Positions 1-8,106 of a stretch of 39,891 nt of DNA are shown piece after piece. Under the pieces are notes generated by a model, which saw only the letters and a list, made by a program, of their open reading frames with translations, was not told the DNA's origin and ran no database searches. Positions within the stretch are counted from its first letter, which is position 1. Each line of letters opens with the position of its first letter. The stretch is from an uncultured Synergistaceae bacterium (lineage in GTDB: Bacteria > Synergistota > Synergistia > Synergistales > Dethiosulfovibrionaceae): NCBI GenBank assembly GCA_902489135.1, contig CABTYW010000012.1, positions 1-39,891 on the forward strand. The letters are read 5' to 3'. The translations under genes were made by a program, and so were the position numbers.

Positions 1-22
1 CAGACGTGTGCTCTTCCGATCT
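1..22. other. Illumina TruSeq adapter remnant at contig start
   Basis: The first 22 bases are the reverse complement of the start of the standard TruSeq read-1 3' adapter (the AGATCGGAAGAGC family). The same adapter occurs in forward orientation at the other end of the window. This is sequencing-library sequence, not genomic DNA, and any open frame running through it contains artificial residues. Confidence 0.97.
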
Positions 23-389
23 AAAAAACTGCGTTCAGGACAACCAGGCCTCGGGCGGCGAAGAGCAGATCCCAGCTTTTGAGAAGTTCATAGCTTTTCC
101 CCAGACAAATCGCCGCGGCCCAAAGCGCCGCGAAGACGCCGTGAAAAAGCCTGATGCCCGAAGGCGCGGGCAGGGCGGCATGCCCCGTGACGTAGTAGAA
201 CACCCAAAATCCCGCAAAGGGCGCCGCGAGAAAATTTTTCGCCGTGCTCTTGAGAAAGCCGCGCAGCATCCACAGCGCCGACGGCTGAAACTCCTGCGGC
301 GAAAAACGGAACATGAGAAAATCGAGAGTTAAAACGGCACAGGCGGCAAGAACCGTTGCGCGCGCCATTTCCCGAAACTGCCTGGACAT
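23..389 (-). CDS. Hypothetical integral membrane protein, 3' truncated by contig edge
   Basis: A reading frame on the minus strand runs off the contig start into adapter sequence, so its C-terminus is missing. I place the start at the ATG at 389 (protein begins MSRQFREMARAT) because a purine-rich AAGGGAGAG lies about 8 bases upstream; an in-frame upstream ATG at 437 lacks such a site. Three hydrophobic stretches are visible (around LAACAVLTLDFLMF, FLAAPFAGFWVFYYV and FAALWAAAICLG), so it is probably an inner-membrane protein. I recognise no family. It is divergent from the amidohydrolase gene at 562. Confidence 0.5.
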
Positions 390-526
390 GATGCGTTCTC
401 TCCCTTCTCGGAGAAAGTGCTGTTCTCTGCGGATCATTTCTATATTATCCCAAATGGAGGTTTTTCTGAAGTTCCTTCGTCATGATTTAAAATTTTATGA
501 GGAAAGCCTTTCGAGACTTCCCGGGA

Positions 527-532
527 TATAAT
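527..532 (+). promoter_or_regulatory. Candidate -10 element for the M20D gene
   Basis: A perfect TATAAT lies 30 bases upstream of the start codon at 562. No convincing -35 hexamer is at the right distance. The same ten bases GGGATATAAT recur at 3357-3366 in front of the ankyrin gene, at a similar distance from its start codon, which supports a real promoter element. Confidence 0.4.
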
Positions 533-561
533 GGTTTTTAAAGAACAGGAGGGATCTCGCG

Positions 562-1749
562 ATGAATCAGAGGGAACCCGTGGAACGGGAACTCATAGAG
601 CTTCGGCGTGACCTGCACCGCCATCCCGAACTCAGCGGACAGGAGCGGAGGACGGGCGGCATTGTGGCCTCCCAACTTGAGAGACTGGGGCTGAAGGTGT
701 TTCGCGCGCCCGAGCCCGGCGCCAGTCTTTTGGGAATTTTGGAGAGCGGACGTCCCGGCAGGACCTTGGCCCTTCGGGCGGATATGGACGCGCTTTCCAT
801 GCGTGAAAACCCCATGAACCTCACGGGGCCGAAAGCCTGCGTCTCTGAAAATAACGAGGCGGCGCACATGTGCGGCCACGACTTTCACACGGCGGGGCTT
901 GTGGCCGTCGCGCGGCGGCTGATCGCACGCAAAAATGAACTGCGCGGACGGGTGCTGTTTTGCTTCGAGTCCGGCGAAGAACTGGGTCTCGGTGACGACG
1001 CCCGTGAGCTGCTGGAGCACCATGGACCTGTAGATGCAGTGTACGGCGTTCACATTCAGGCCGCCTATCCCGTGGGGACGGCCGTGATCCTCGACGGCGC
1101 CTGCACGGCAGGATGCCGCCGGTTTACGTTGAAGGTTCACGGAAAAAGCGCTCACGGCGCGCTGCCTCACCTGTCGCTCGATCCCTTGAACTGTGCCTCC
1201 CAGATCCTCTGCGCCTCCAACGCCATTCTCGCCAGAAGAATCGACGCCCGTGAGCCCGCCGTACTCTCCTTCTGCAGCATTCACGGAGGCACCACGTGGA
1301 ACCGCATTCCCGATCTTTGCGTCCTTCAGGGCGGGCTGCGTTTTTTCAGCGACGATATGGGGAAACGTCTCGGCGATCTGCTGGAAGACGTCGTTCGCGG
1401 CACCGCCGAAAGCTGCGGCTGTACCGCCGAACTTCAATGGCTTGACTGGACACAGCCCGTGGTCAACGACAGAGGCCTGGCGGAAACGGCACGCCGTGCA
1501 GCGGCGCGCGCCGGAGTCAAGGTGATCGACGGCGAGCCGTGGATGGCCTCGGAGACCTTCGAGCGTTACAGCCGTCTGGCACCCACTGTTTTTCTGTTTC
1601 TCGGCTGCGCCAATCCCGAAAAGGGTTTTGGCGCGGCGCAGCACAGCGATCGGTTCGACGCCGACGAGCGCTGTCTGGACGACGACGCTGCGGTGACGGT
1701 CAGTTTCGCCATGGATTTTCTCGCCGGCGAAAAATCGCAAAAAAACTGA
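562..1749 (+). CDS. M20D family amidohydrolase (aminoacylase/hippurate-hydrolase type)
   Basis: This 395-residue cytoplasmic metallo-hydrolase should remove an N-acyl or N-aminoacyl group from an amino-acid conjugate. Family landmarks are all visible: HRHPELSGQE near residue 20, LRADMDAL near 71, the metal-binding MCGHDFHTA with C104 and H106, the catalytic and metal pair E139-E140 in CFESGEE, H164 in YGVHI, and a C-terminal QHSDRFD. Length is normal for M20D enzymes. The ATG at 562 has an AGGAGGG ribosome site 8 bases upstream. It is a single gene convergent with the glycerate kinase. The exact substrate cannot be told from sequence; hippurate or indoleacetyl-amino-acid hydrolases are the nearest named relatives. 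Confidence 0.88.
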   Translation: MNQREPVERELIELRRDLHRHPELSGQERRTGGIVASQLERLGLKVFRAPEPGASLLGILESGRPGRTLALRADMDALSMRENPMNLTGPKACVSENNEAAHMCGHDFHTAGLVAVARRLIARKNELRGRVLFCFESGEELGLGDDARELLEHHGPVDAVYGVHIQAAYPVGTAVILDGACTAGCRRFTLKVHGKSAHGALPHLSLDPLNCASQILCASNAILARRIDAREPAVLSFCSIHGGTTWNRIPDLCVLQGGLRFFSDDMGKRLGDLLEDVVRGTAESCGCTAELQWLDWTQPVVNDRGLAETARRAAARAGVKVIDGEPWMASETFERYSRLAPTVFLFLGCANPEKGFGAAQHSDRFDADERCLDDDAAVTVSFAMDFLAGEKSQKN

Positions 1750-2036
1750 AAAGACGTCCCCGGCTCAATGATGAGATACGCTTCAAAAGCGGCGTTCTGA
1801 GCGCTGTTTAACAAAAAACTTCGGCATTTTTCGAGAAAAATCTTTGTCGCCGTGGCCCCCGCGCCGGGAGATACTTCGCCCCGGCGAGTTTCAGTGTGTA
1901 CGGCCGCGGCAGTTCTGCGGGCACCGTTTTTTTACGGCGTTTTACCCCTTCGCGCTTCAAATAAAGCGCGTTTTGCGAAAAAAGCGCGCACAAAGGCCTC
2001 CGTCCCGTCAATTGCGACGGAACGGAGGCCTTGTTT
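1750..2036. other. Convergent intergenic region with a terminator
   Basis: This stretch of just under 300 bases separates two convergent genes. Apart from the hairpin at 1993-2032 I see no gene or other signal in it. Short open frames here have no ribosome site and no recognisable product. Confidence 0.6.
1993..2032 (-). terminator. Rho-independent terminator between convergent genes
   Basis: A long hairpin pairs AAGGCCTCCGT (1993-2003) with ACGGAGGCCTT (2022-2032), with a second inner stem CCGTC/GACGG. It lies just past the stop of the minus-strand glycerate kinase. T-rich tracts follow on both sides, weakly, so it may serve both converging genes. Confidence 0.75.
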
Positions 2037-3251
2037 TCAACGGCAATTGTTCTTTGTGGCGACCGCTGCGGAGATGGAGCGCGGAGTATCTCTTTTGGCG
2101 CCGGCGCGTGAAAAGCGGCGGCATCTTGACGCGTAAATGACGCGGATGACCTGCGAGGCCGTTCGCTCAAGGTCTTCGCGGGAACGCTGAAAGGACTGCG
2201 ACACCGTGCACGGTCCGGGCGCCGTGGCGAAAACGGCAGTGAGGCCCATGGACATCAGCGGCGCCACCGGTCCCCTGATGCAGCCCACCAGAGCGATGAG
2301 AGGCACACCTGCCGCTTTGGCGTGAGCCGCCAGGCCGTGAATGACCTTTCCCTGAGAAGTTTGGCTGTCAATGCGTCCCTCGCCGGTAAAAACGGCGTCG
2401 GCTCGCCGGAGCTCTCTGTCGAGGTTCAGAACCCGCACCATCAGCTCAATGCCGCTCACCGGCGCGGCGTTCACCAAACCGGCCAGGCCGGCGGCCGCAC
2501 CTCCCGCGGCACCTCCTCCCGGCATGTGGAGAACGTCCTTTCCCGTGGCGCGGCGGATCACGCCGGCAAAACGCTCCAGTCCCGCGTCCAGCAAAGCGGC
2601 GCTCTTCTGCGACGCGCCCTTCTGTCGGCCGTAAACCATGGCGGCGCCCTGAGCTCCGCACAGAGGATTGCGCACGTCGCAGGCCAGGACAATTTCCGTG
2701 CTGTTCAGACGGGGATCAAGGCCCGAAACGTCCAGTTCCTGAACATGAGCGAGCGACGCGCCCACGGGGGGCAGTTCCTGTCCCGCCGAATCGAGAAAGC
2801 GTGCCCCCAGAGCGGCGAGAATACCCATGCCGCCGTCGTTTGTGGCGCTCCCCCCCAAACCCAGGACGATGGTGCGGCAGCCTTCGTCAAGAGCGGCCAG
2901 AATTTGCTGTCCCGTCCCGAAGGTGGACGTGCGCAGAGGATTGCGGCGATGCAGGGGCACCAACGTGAGTCCCGACGCCGCCGCCAACTCGATCACGGCG
3001 CTTTTGTCGGGCATAAGCCCCCAGCCGGCGGTAACGGGGTTTCCCAAAGGATCACGCACCGTGCCTGATTTTTTTTGGCCGTGAAGTGCCGTCACGAAGG
3101 CCTCTACCGTGCCGTCGCCGCCGTCGGCGATGGGCAGCAGTCGGGTTTCGACGCGGGGACAGCCGCGGCGGATGCCCCGGGCCACAGCTTCAGAAGCCTC
3201 CATGCTGCTGAGATTTCCTTTAAATGAATCCATGGCGATGAGAACTTTCAT
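2037..3251 (-). CDS. garK: Glycerate kinase (GarK/GlxK family)
   Basis: The product phosphorylates D-glycerate with ATP to give 2-phosphoglycerate (family members differ in whether the 2- or 3-phosphate is made), linking glyoxylate, serine or sugar-acid breakdown to glycolysis. Clear family motifs are MDSFKGNLSSMEA at the N-terminus, IADGGDGTVEAF, LGLGGSATNDGGMG and FTGEGRIDSQTSQGK. At 404 residues it is about 20-25 longer than usual. The extra part is an arginine-rich tail after VIRVIYAS, perhaps a readthrough-extended C-terminus. The start at 3251 is preceded by AAGGAG. It stands alone, convergent with the M20D gene and divergent from the ankyrin gene. Confidence 0.93.
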   Translation of the reverse strand: MKVLIAMDSFKGNLSSMEASEAVARGIRRGCPRVETRLLPIADGGDGTVEAFVTALHGQKKSGTVRDPLGNPVTAGWGLMPDKSAVIELAAASGLTLVPLHRRNPLRTSTFGTGQQILAALDEGCRTIVLGLGGSATNDGGMGILAALGARFLDSAGQELPPVGASLAHVQELDVSGLDPRLNSTEIVLACDVRNPLCGAQGAAMVYGRQKGASQKSAALLDAGLERFAGVIRRATGKDVLHMPGGGAAGGAAAGLAGLVNAAPVSGIELMVRVLNLDRELRRADAVFTGEGRIDSQTSQGKVIHGLAAHAKAAGVPLIALVGCIRGPVAPLMSMGLTAVFATAPGPCTVSQSFQRSREDLERTASQVIRVIYASRCRRFSRAGAKRDTPRSISAAVATKNNCR

Positions 3252-3360
3252 CTTTTCTCCTTCCCTGCGGCTCCAGAACCTTCATGTATTCTAACGTATT
3301 TTTTACAGAAAGACGAGTGAGATTCTTGCCTCGGCGAAGAGCAACGAGGTCGAGATGGGA

Positions 3361-3366
3361 TATAAT
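3361..3366 (+). promoter_or_regulatory. Candidate -10 element for the ankyrin gene
   Basis: TATAAT within GGGATATAAT, identical to the element at 523-532. It lies 40 bases before the start codon at 3406. A -35 hexamer at a standard distance is not apparent. Confidence 0.4.
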
Positions 3367-3405
3367 TGAAGGGGTCAAAAATTACGGAGCGTCGGAGGTG
3401 CTGAG

Positions 3406-5121
3406 ATGAAATACCGAGTTTTCCCGGCGGGGACGATTGGCGTCCTAGTGGCCGTGGCTGCAGCCTGCGCCATGCCGCAGCGCGAGTTTGTGAGTCTGTG
3501 CCGTGACGGCTCTCTGTCTGAAGTGAGTTTGGCTCTGCAGAGCGGAGACGTTTCGGCCATTCAACCGGCCGGCGGCGTTACGCCTTTGATGGCGGCGGCC
3601 TCGGCTCGGGGGAATGCCGCATCCACCGAGAAGATCCGCTGCCTCGTAGATGCCGGTTCCGACGTTGCCGCCGTTGATAAAACAGGCATGACCGCCCTGA
3701 TGTATGCGGCTCGATTTACCGACAAGCCCGAAGTTCTGAGGGCTCTCATTGATGCGGGCTCCGACGTGAAAGCCGCGGATCGTCAAGGATGGACAGCCTT
3801 GAGTCATGCCGCGGCGAAAAACTACGAGAGCGCCGCGGTTATGGAGTTGATTGACGCCGGCTCCGACGTCAACGCCGCCGATCGGCAGGGGGTGACGCCG
3901 CTGATGCTGGCCTTCCGCGGCGGAGTGAGTCGAAACACGGTGCTGGCACTGCTCAATTGCGGCGCCGGCGCGGCGCAGAGGGACCGTAACGGACGCACGG
4001 CGCTGGACTACCTGAAGCGCAGTGCGCTGAACGACGATGCCGAGGTGGTTCAAGCGATGAAAGAGGCGCCGCGGGTACGTTCCGTGGCACCGGCGCGCTT
4101 TGCGGCGGTCTGTCGTTTCGGCGTAACCGCGCGCCTGAAATCGCTCATCGAAGCCGGCACCGATCCCGAAATTACAGTGGGCGGGCTGACGCCTCTGATG
4201 TGGGCGGCCCGTGATGCCAAAGATGCCGGTCTCCTGAAAGCACTCATTGAAGCGGGAGTTGACGTGAACGCCCGTGACCCCGAAGGGCGCACCGCTCTCA
4301 TGTATGCCGCCGGAAACAGCGGCGCGGCGCTGAAGACGCTTCTCAACGGAGGTGCGCAGTTTGACTGCGTTGATAGAGCGGGAAAATCAGCCTGCGACTA
4401 CGCCGTGGAGATGGGAAAGATTTCGGCGGAGGATCTGCTCCCCCTCAAAGCCGGCATGGAGGCCGTCAACCGCGCAAAGGCGGAGGGTGAAAAGCGCCTT
4501 GAAGCCGAACGCGCCGCCCGTACCGCCGAGAGGGCCGCAGCCGCCAAGGAGCTGAAATCCGCGCGCAGTGCCGTCGAAGAATTGAAATCACAGCTTGAAG
4601 CCGAACGCACCGCCGAGAGGGCCGCAGCCGTCGAAGAGCTGAAATCCGCGCGCAGTGCTGTCGAAGAACTGAAATCGCAGCTTGAAGCCGAACGCGCCGC
4701 CCGTTCCGCCGAGAGGGCCGCAGCCGCCAAGGAGCTGGAATCCGCGCGCAGTGCCGTCGAAGAACTGAAATCGCAGCTTGAAGCCGAACGCGCCGCCTGC
4801 ACCGCCGAGAGGGCCGCAGCCGCCAAGGAGCTGAAATCCGCGCGCAGTGCCGTCGAAGAGCTGAAATCGCAGCTTGAAGCCGAACGCGCCGCCCGCACCG
4901 CCGAGAGGGCCACAGCCGCCAAGGAGCTGGAATCCGCGCGCAGTGCCGTCGAAGAGCTGAAATCACAGCTTGAAGCCGAACGCGCCGCCCGTTCCGCCGA
5001 GAGGGCCGCAGCTGTCGAAGAGCTGAAATCCGCGCGCAGTTCCGTCGAAGAGCTGAAATCGCAGCTTGAAGCCGAACGCGCCGCTAAAAAGAATTCTGCC
5101 GCGGCAGAAAAGAACAATTGA
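3406..5121 (+). CDS. Exported ankyrin-repeat protein with C-terminal repetitive coiled coil
   Basis: This 571-residue protein starts with a hydrophobic export signal (residues 1 to about 24, ending VAVAAACA). The cysteine could be a lipoprotein acylation site, but alanine at -3 makes a poor lipobox, so signal-peptidase I cleavage after ACA is equally likely. Residues of roughly 30-340 are ankyrin repeats with the TPLMAAA/TALMYAA, LIDAGSDV and DRQGWTAL signatures, in two blocks. From about residue 350 to 560 lies a highly charged helix made of six near-identical units of 32 residues (one unit is 29). Ankyrin repeats bind proteins and the coiled coil probably oligomerises or spans the periplasm; the actual partner is unknown. 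GGAGG precedes the ATG. Single-gene unit. Confidence 0.8.
   Translation: MKYRVFPAGTIGVLVAVAAACAMPQREFVSLCRDGSLSEVSLALQSGDVSAIQPAGGVTPLMAAASARGNAASTEKIRCLVDAGSDVAAVDKTGMTALMYAARFTDKPEVLRALIDAGSDVKAADRQGWTALSHAAAKNYESAAVMELIDAGSDVNAADRQGVTPLMLAFRGGVSRNTVLALLNCGAGAAQRDRNGRTALDYLKRSALNDDAEVVQAMKEAPRVRSVAPARFAAVCRFGVTARLKSLIEAGTDPEITVGGLTPLMWAARDAKDAGLLKALIEAGVDVNARDPEGRTALMYAAGNSGAALKTLLNGGAQFDCVDRAGKSACDYAVEMGKISAEDLLPLKAGMEAVNRAKAEGEKRLEAERAARTAERAAAAKELKSARSAVEELKSQLEAERTAERAAAVEELKSARSAVEELKSQLEAERAARSAERAAAAKELESARSAVEELKSQLEAERAACTAERAAAAKELKSARSAVEELKSQLEAERAARTAERATAAKELESARSAVEELKSQLEAERAARSAERAAAVEELKSARSSVEELKSQLEAERAAKKNSAAAEKNN
4498..5085 (+). repeat. 96-bp in-frame tandem repeat array in the ankyrin gene
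   Basis: Units begin at 4498, 4594, 4681, 4777, 4873 and 4969, with a partial seventh from 5065. All are 96 bp except the second (87 bp, an in-frame deletion of three codons). Each encodes LEAERAARSAERAAAAKELE followed by SARSAVEELKSQ with small changes. The units are nearly identical in DNA, so the array is recent or kept uniform by recombination and probably varies in copy number. Confidence 0.93.
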
Positions 5122-5146
5122 CATAGCCTATGCTCGCTTCCTGATC

Positions 5147-5173
5147 GAGGCGGGCATTTTTCATACCCGCCTC
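5147..5173 (+). terminator. Hairpin after the ankyrin gene, possible terminator
   Basis: GAGGCGGG (5147-5154) pairs with CCCGCCTC (5166-5173) across an 11-base loop, 25 bases past the stop codon. The T-tract afterwards is weak, so it may only be an mRNA 3'-end stabiliser. Confidence 0.45.
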
Positions 5174-5296
5174 CGCCCATTTCCCGAAAGTGCTTTTATG
5201 CGTACCGGCGCGTCAAAACCCCGTCACTTAAAATCAAAATCCCATCTCATAATGAACGGCGAAAATCCGGACCGTTATCCGACGGATTTTCCCCTC

Positions 5297-5325
5297 TTGT
5301 AAAGATTAAGAAAAAAGAGTACAAT
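5297..5325 (+). promoter_or_regulatory. Sigma-70-type promoter for the Rrf2/FadL operon
   Basis: TTGTAA (5297-5302) and TACAAT (5320-5325) are separated by exactly 17 bases, an almost ideal housekeeping promoter. Transcription would begin near 5332, directly in front of the palindrome pair at 5335-5397 and about 240 bases upstream of the regulator gene. Confidence 0.6.
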
Positions 5326-5334
5326 TCCACCGTT

Positions 5335-5397
5335 AAAAGCGGACTTCAAGTTCCGCTTTTTCTGATATCCTAAAAGCGGAAGTTAAGTTCCACTTTT
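5335..5397 (+). promoter_or_regulatory. Two related palindromes, possible paired operators
   Basis: Two 26-base imperfect palindromes lie 37 bases apart (5335-5360 and 5372-5397). Both fit a consensus half-site AAAAGCGGAACTT followed by its inverse. The first has a one-base deletion, the second two mismatches. Their place at the expected transcription start suggests a repressor site for the Rrf2 protein or an attenuator; the first copy followed by TTTTT also resembles a terminator. Confidence 0.5.
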
Positions 5398-5575
5398 ATA
5401 CACTTCACCGCCGGTGCCGCATTGCTTTTTTCAGTCGGAAAAAGGTTGCCAGTGACCCGTGCGGCCGCAGCCGCTGAAAAATGGACGCCTTGCATTTTTA
5501 GGGAGAGGCGCGAGGCTGGCGGCCCCCGTGACGGACGATGAAGTGAAAATTTGCTCTAAAGAAGAGGAGGGCGCC

Positions 5576-6073
5576 ATGAATCCCATTGTGGACATTCCCG
5601 AACCGTTGCTGCTGGGACTTCATGCGCTGGTCGCTCTGGCGCGGAAGCCCGGAACCTGCCTATCCGCCAGAGCCATCGCCGACGGGCTGGGCGGTCCCAA
5701 AGACCACATTGCCAAAATCCTTCAGCGTCTGGCGCGCGCCGGCTACGTGGAGCCGGTACACGGCCCCGGCGGCGGATACCGCCTCGTCAAAGATCCCGGC
5801 GAGATCGAGATGCTGCCGCTGGTGGAGTACCTCGGAGGACAATTCAAGCAGGACGGCTGCGGCTTTGACGGCTGCAGGGGGAAAAAATGTCTCATCGCTT
5901 CATTGATCGACGAGCTGACGTCGGTTATTCAGGAGTACCTGCGAAAGCGTACCCTTGACGATCTCATTCGCCATTACGAACTTGAGCCGGCCATACACAT
6001 CGGAGTGTCGCTGGGGGGAACGGTCGTCAAAGCCGATTCCCTGCCCGCGGGAAAACAGGGGGAGCACAGATGA
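5576..6073 (+). CDS. Rrf2-family Fe-S transcriptional regulator
   Basis: This 165-residue protein has the Rrf2 winged helix: LLLGLHALVALARKPG, then SARAIADGLGGPKDHIAKILQRLARAGYVEPVHGPGGGYRL (recognition helix and wing). Three cysteines in a CX4CX4C pattern follow (GCGFDGC, then KKC), the probable iron-sulfur ligands that let such proteins sense redox state, NO or cluster supply. I chose the ATG at 5576, which has GAGGAGGG just upstream; an upstream in-frame start adds 39 unlikely residues. Its stop overlaps the porin start by four bases (ATGA), so the two are translationally coupled. It probably controls its own operon, with the palindromes at 5335-5397 as candidate sites. Confidence 0.87.
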   Translation: MNPIVDIPEPLLLGLHALVALARKPGTCLSARAIADGLGGPKDHIAKILQRLARAGYVEPVHGPGGGYRLVKDPGEIEMLPLVEYLGGQFKQDGCGFDGCRGKKCLIASLIDELTSVIQEYLRKRTLDDLIRHYELEPAIHIGVSLGGTVVKADSLPAGKQGEHR

Positions 6074-7338
6074 GAGGAAAAGGGAAGAAAAGAGCCGCTG
6101 CCGCAGCGGTGCTGTTGATGCTGAGCGTACCTGCCGCCTACGCCGACGGTTTTTCCGTGTACGAATGGAGCGCCCGCGGCGTGGGCATGGGAGGCGCCAT
6201 GATGTTCAGCGACGAAGCTTCGCTGATCGGCTACAATCCGGCCGCCATTACGCAGTTTGACGAAAAAGGCAACGTCTCGGGCGCCGTCACCTACATTGCG
6301 CCGCGAGGACATGCCGATTTTGTTGACGGCGGCGAGAACATCATTCGGTCTCAGCACAATAAAAACAATCCGGCCTATGCTCCCGTGCTGTTTCATGCGC
6401 GGAAAATTCAGCCCAACGCCTGGTTCGGCATGGGCATCTATCCCCGCTTCGGCCTGAAGGCCTCCTACGATCCCGGCTGGTACGGCCGATACAGCAACCG
6501 CAGCGTGGAATTTTTCGGCGTCTCCGTGGCTCCGACGGCGGCATGGAAAATTTCTCCGTCATTGTCCATGTCTCTGGGCTTTGAGCTGATGTACGCCAAC
6601 CTCCGCATGGACAAAAGCGTCAATATGAGCAAAATCAGTCCCGTACTCGGCGACGTCTCCATGGATCTCGACGGCGGCAGCTGGGGAATGGGGTGGAATG
6701 CGGGACTCAACTGGAATGTCAGCGGCCGCCTCTCTCTGGCATTTCTGTACCGCTCCGAGGTGAAACAGACCGTCGAGGGAGACGTGAATTTTAAAGCCTT
6801 GAACAAGAATGTGGCGACACGGGGAAGCGGCGTCATCCACTTGCCCGAAAGCTGGACTTTCGGCGTGGGGTACCGATTTGACGACCGCACGCGCGCGGAG
6901 TTCAACGCCATACGCACCAACTGGAGTTCCTACGACAGCCTGACCATCGGATTTAAAGTGCCTCCTCACCTGAGACCTCTGATCGGCATGGACACCTTCA
7001 CGCGCGCCGAGCCGAAAAACTGGCGCGACGGCTGGCGCTACCAGTTGGGCATCGAGCATAAAGTGAACGATCGCTGGACCTTGCGTGCCGGTTTCGTCTA
7101 CGACCAGTGCAGTTCCAATAACGCCGACACCGCCGATTTCATGGTCCCCACGGGAACGCGGCGCACCTATACCGTCGGCGCCAGTTGCCGCGTGAAAAAC
7201 GTTGAATACTCTCTGGGCTACGGCTATATGGACGTGAGCGACAAGCGCATCAACAAGTCGGGAGTCCACGAAGAAGACGCGTGGACCCGCGGCTGCGATG
7301 CCCACATCATTTCACTGGGTGCGCGCATCGACCTGTGA
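6070..7338 (+). CDS. OmpP1/FadL-family outer-membrane transport protein
   Basis: This 422-residue beta-barrel carries hydrophobic compounds (long-chain fatty acids, aromatics) across the outer membrane. It has a signal peptide ending AAYA and then the family's N-terminal hatch sequence: GFSVYEWSARGVGMGGAM, followed by SLIGYNPAAIT. The rest shows alternating amphipathic strands with many aromatic residues (GYRFDDRTRAEF, WRYQLGIEHKV, YSLGYGYMDVSD). The C-terminus ISLGARIDL lacks the usual terminal aromatic residue. It overlaps the Rrf2 gene by four bases and ends at a strong terminator, so the pair is a complete operon. The transported substrate cannot be told from sequence. Confidence 0.87.
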   Translation: MRGKGKKRAAAAAVLLMLSVPAAYADGFSVYEWSARGVGMGGAMMFSDEASLIGYNPAAITQFDEKGNVSGAVTYIAPRGHADFVDGGENIIRSQHNKNNPAYAPVLFHARKIQPNAWFGMGIYPRFGLKASYDPGWYGRYSNRSVEFFGVSVAPTAAWKISPSLSMSLGFELMYANLRMDKSVNMSKISPVLGDVSMDLDGGSWGMGWNAGLNWNVSGRLSLAFLYRSEVKQTVEGDVNFKALNKNVATRGSGVIHLPESWTFGVGYRFDDRTRAEFNAIRTNWSSYDSLTIGFKVPPHLRPLIGMDTFTRAEPKNWRDGWRYQLGIEHKVNDRWTLRAGFVYDQCSSNNADTADFMVPTGTRRTYTVGASCRVKNVEYSLGYGYMDVSDKRINKSGVHEEDAWTRGCDAHIISLGARIDL

Positions 7339-7363
7339 TTTTCTTCAGAGGAATTTGCAATTC

Positions 7364-7395
7364 AAGGCCGGAGACTGAAAACAGTCTCCGGCCTT
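7364..7395 (+). terminator. Strong Rho-independent terminator after the porin gene
   Basis: A perfect 14-bp stem pairs AAGGCCGGAGACTG (7364-7377) with CAGTCTCCGGCCTT (7382-7395) around a four-A loop, followed by TTGT. Confidence 0.88.
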
Positions 7396-7928
7396 TTGTA
7401 TGCCGACGATTTTTTCAAGCGAATGAAGCCCTTCGCTGGGCATCGACGACGACCCCTTGGACATGGCTATTTACTTTACAACGTTTGCGGGGGCAGCCGC
7501 GGTAGGCTCTCCGAACATCGTTTTTTCAGCCCCGGCTTCGCAGGGGCTTTCATCTTCGCCTCAACGCCATTTCATCGGAGTCCAGTTCACCTCATTATGG
7601 CCTTCATACATCACTGAGGTCCCCGTATTCTTTGAAAAGTGCGGAGAATTCCGGGCCGCCGGGAGGAAAATAAAATTATCCCTGCCCACAACGCCTTTGA
7701 GTCGAAGTGTCGTCGTCGTGTCCTTTTTTGCGCTATATGGCGTCTGATCCGTGCCGGGGTCTCTTTTCTTCTGCTGCGGGAATGATCCGTCGCTTCTTTT
7801 GCTTCATCACCAGCGGGACGTATTTTGGACGTTCTTTTTAGCCGATTACCTCCGAGGGCACGTTGTCAGCGTGGTCATGCCCCCTCCTGTACGCTGTTCG
7901 CAGTATCTGCATACAGTGCGCGGTTGCT

Positions 7929-7955
7929 GTCTGCATTTCTTGACCGCGCTGGTTT
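7929..7955 (+). repeat. Left copy of a short imperfect direct repeat flanking the island
   Basis: GTCTGCATTTCTTGAC (7929-7944), four unlike bases, then CTGGTTT (7949-7955). The same arrangement with the same spacing occurs at 24832-24858. The two copies lie just outside the first and last genes of the catabolic region. Confidence 0.55.
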
Positions 7956-7992
7956 CTCCGGCATTGAAGCTAGGTATTCCGGCCTAAAAATG

Positions 7993-8006
7993 GTACTATA
8001 TAAAAT
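7993..8006 (+). promoter_or_regulatory. Shared motif GTACTATATAAAAT, copy 1
   Basis: The 14-base sequence is identical to 10789-10802 and matches 9525-9538 at 12 of 14 positions. Each copy lies upstream of a gene of the catabolic island. It contains a -10-like TATAAA without a -35 box, as at activator-dependent promoters, or it may be a regulator site. Confidence 0.5.
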
Positions 8007-8106
8007 CAGTTGCTGTGACGTCGTTTTTAAGGAATTCCTCTCGCCTGCACTTCCGCAGTTTTTCCTGCAATGGGGCCTTTTGTGATGATGAAAGGATTTG
8101 AGCCTG

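Larger units (their letters stand above)
7396..8106. other. Gene-poor region left of the catabolic island
   Basis: About 700 bases hold no gene I can support. Frames are short, have no ribosome sites, and translate to low-information protein on both strands. A small hairpin (AGCCCC/GGGGCT, 7528-7548) is present. A sequence near 7929-7955 recurs on the far side of the island, and the motif at 7993-8006 lies in front of the regulator. The region could be decayed DNA. Confidence 0.45.

Noticed and set aside
538..1740. 400-codon open frame on the minus strand opposite the M20D gene
   Set aside because: It is the antisense shadow of a clear M20D amidohydrolase in high-GC DNA and has no ribosome site or recognisable protein features.
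4398..5180. Long serine/alanine-rich minus-strand frame over the repeat array, and a CRISPR-like look of the repeats
   Set aside because: The repeats are contiguous, in frame and without spacers, and the antisense frame simply mirrors the repeat units.
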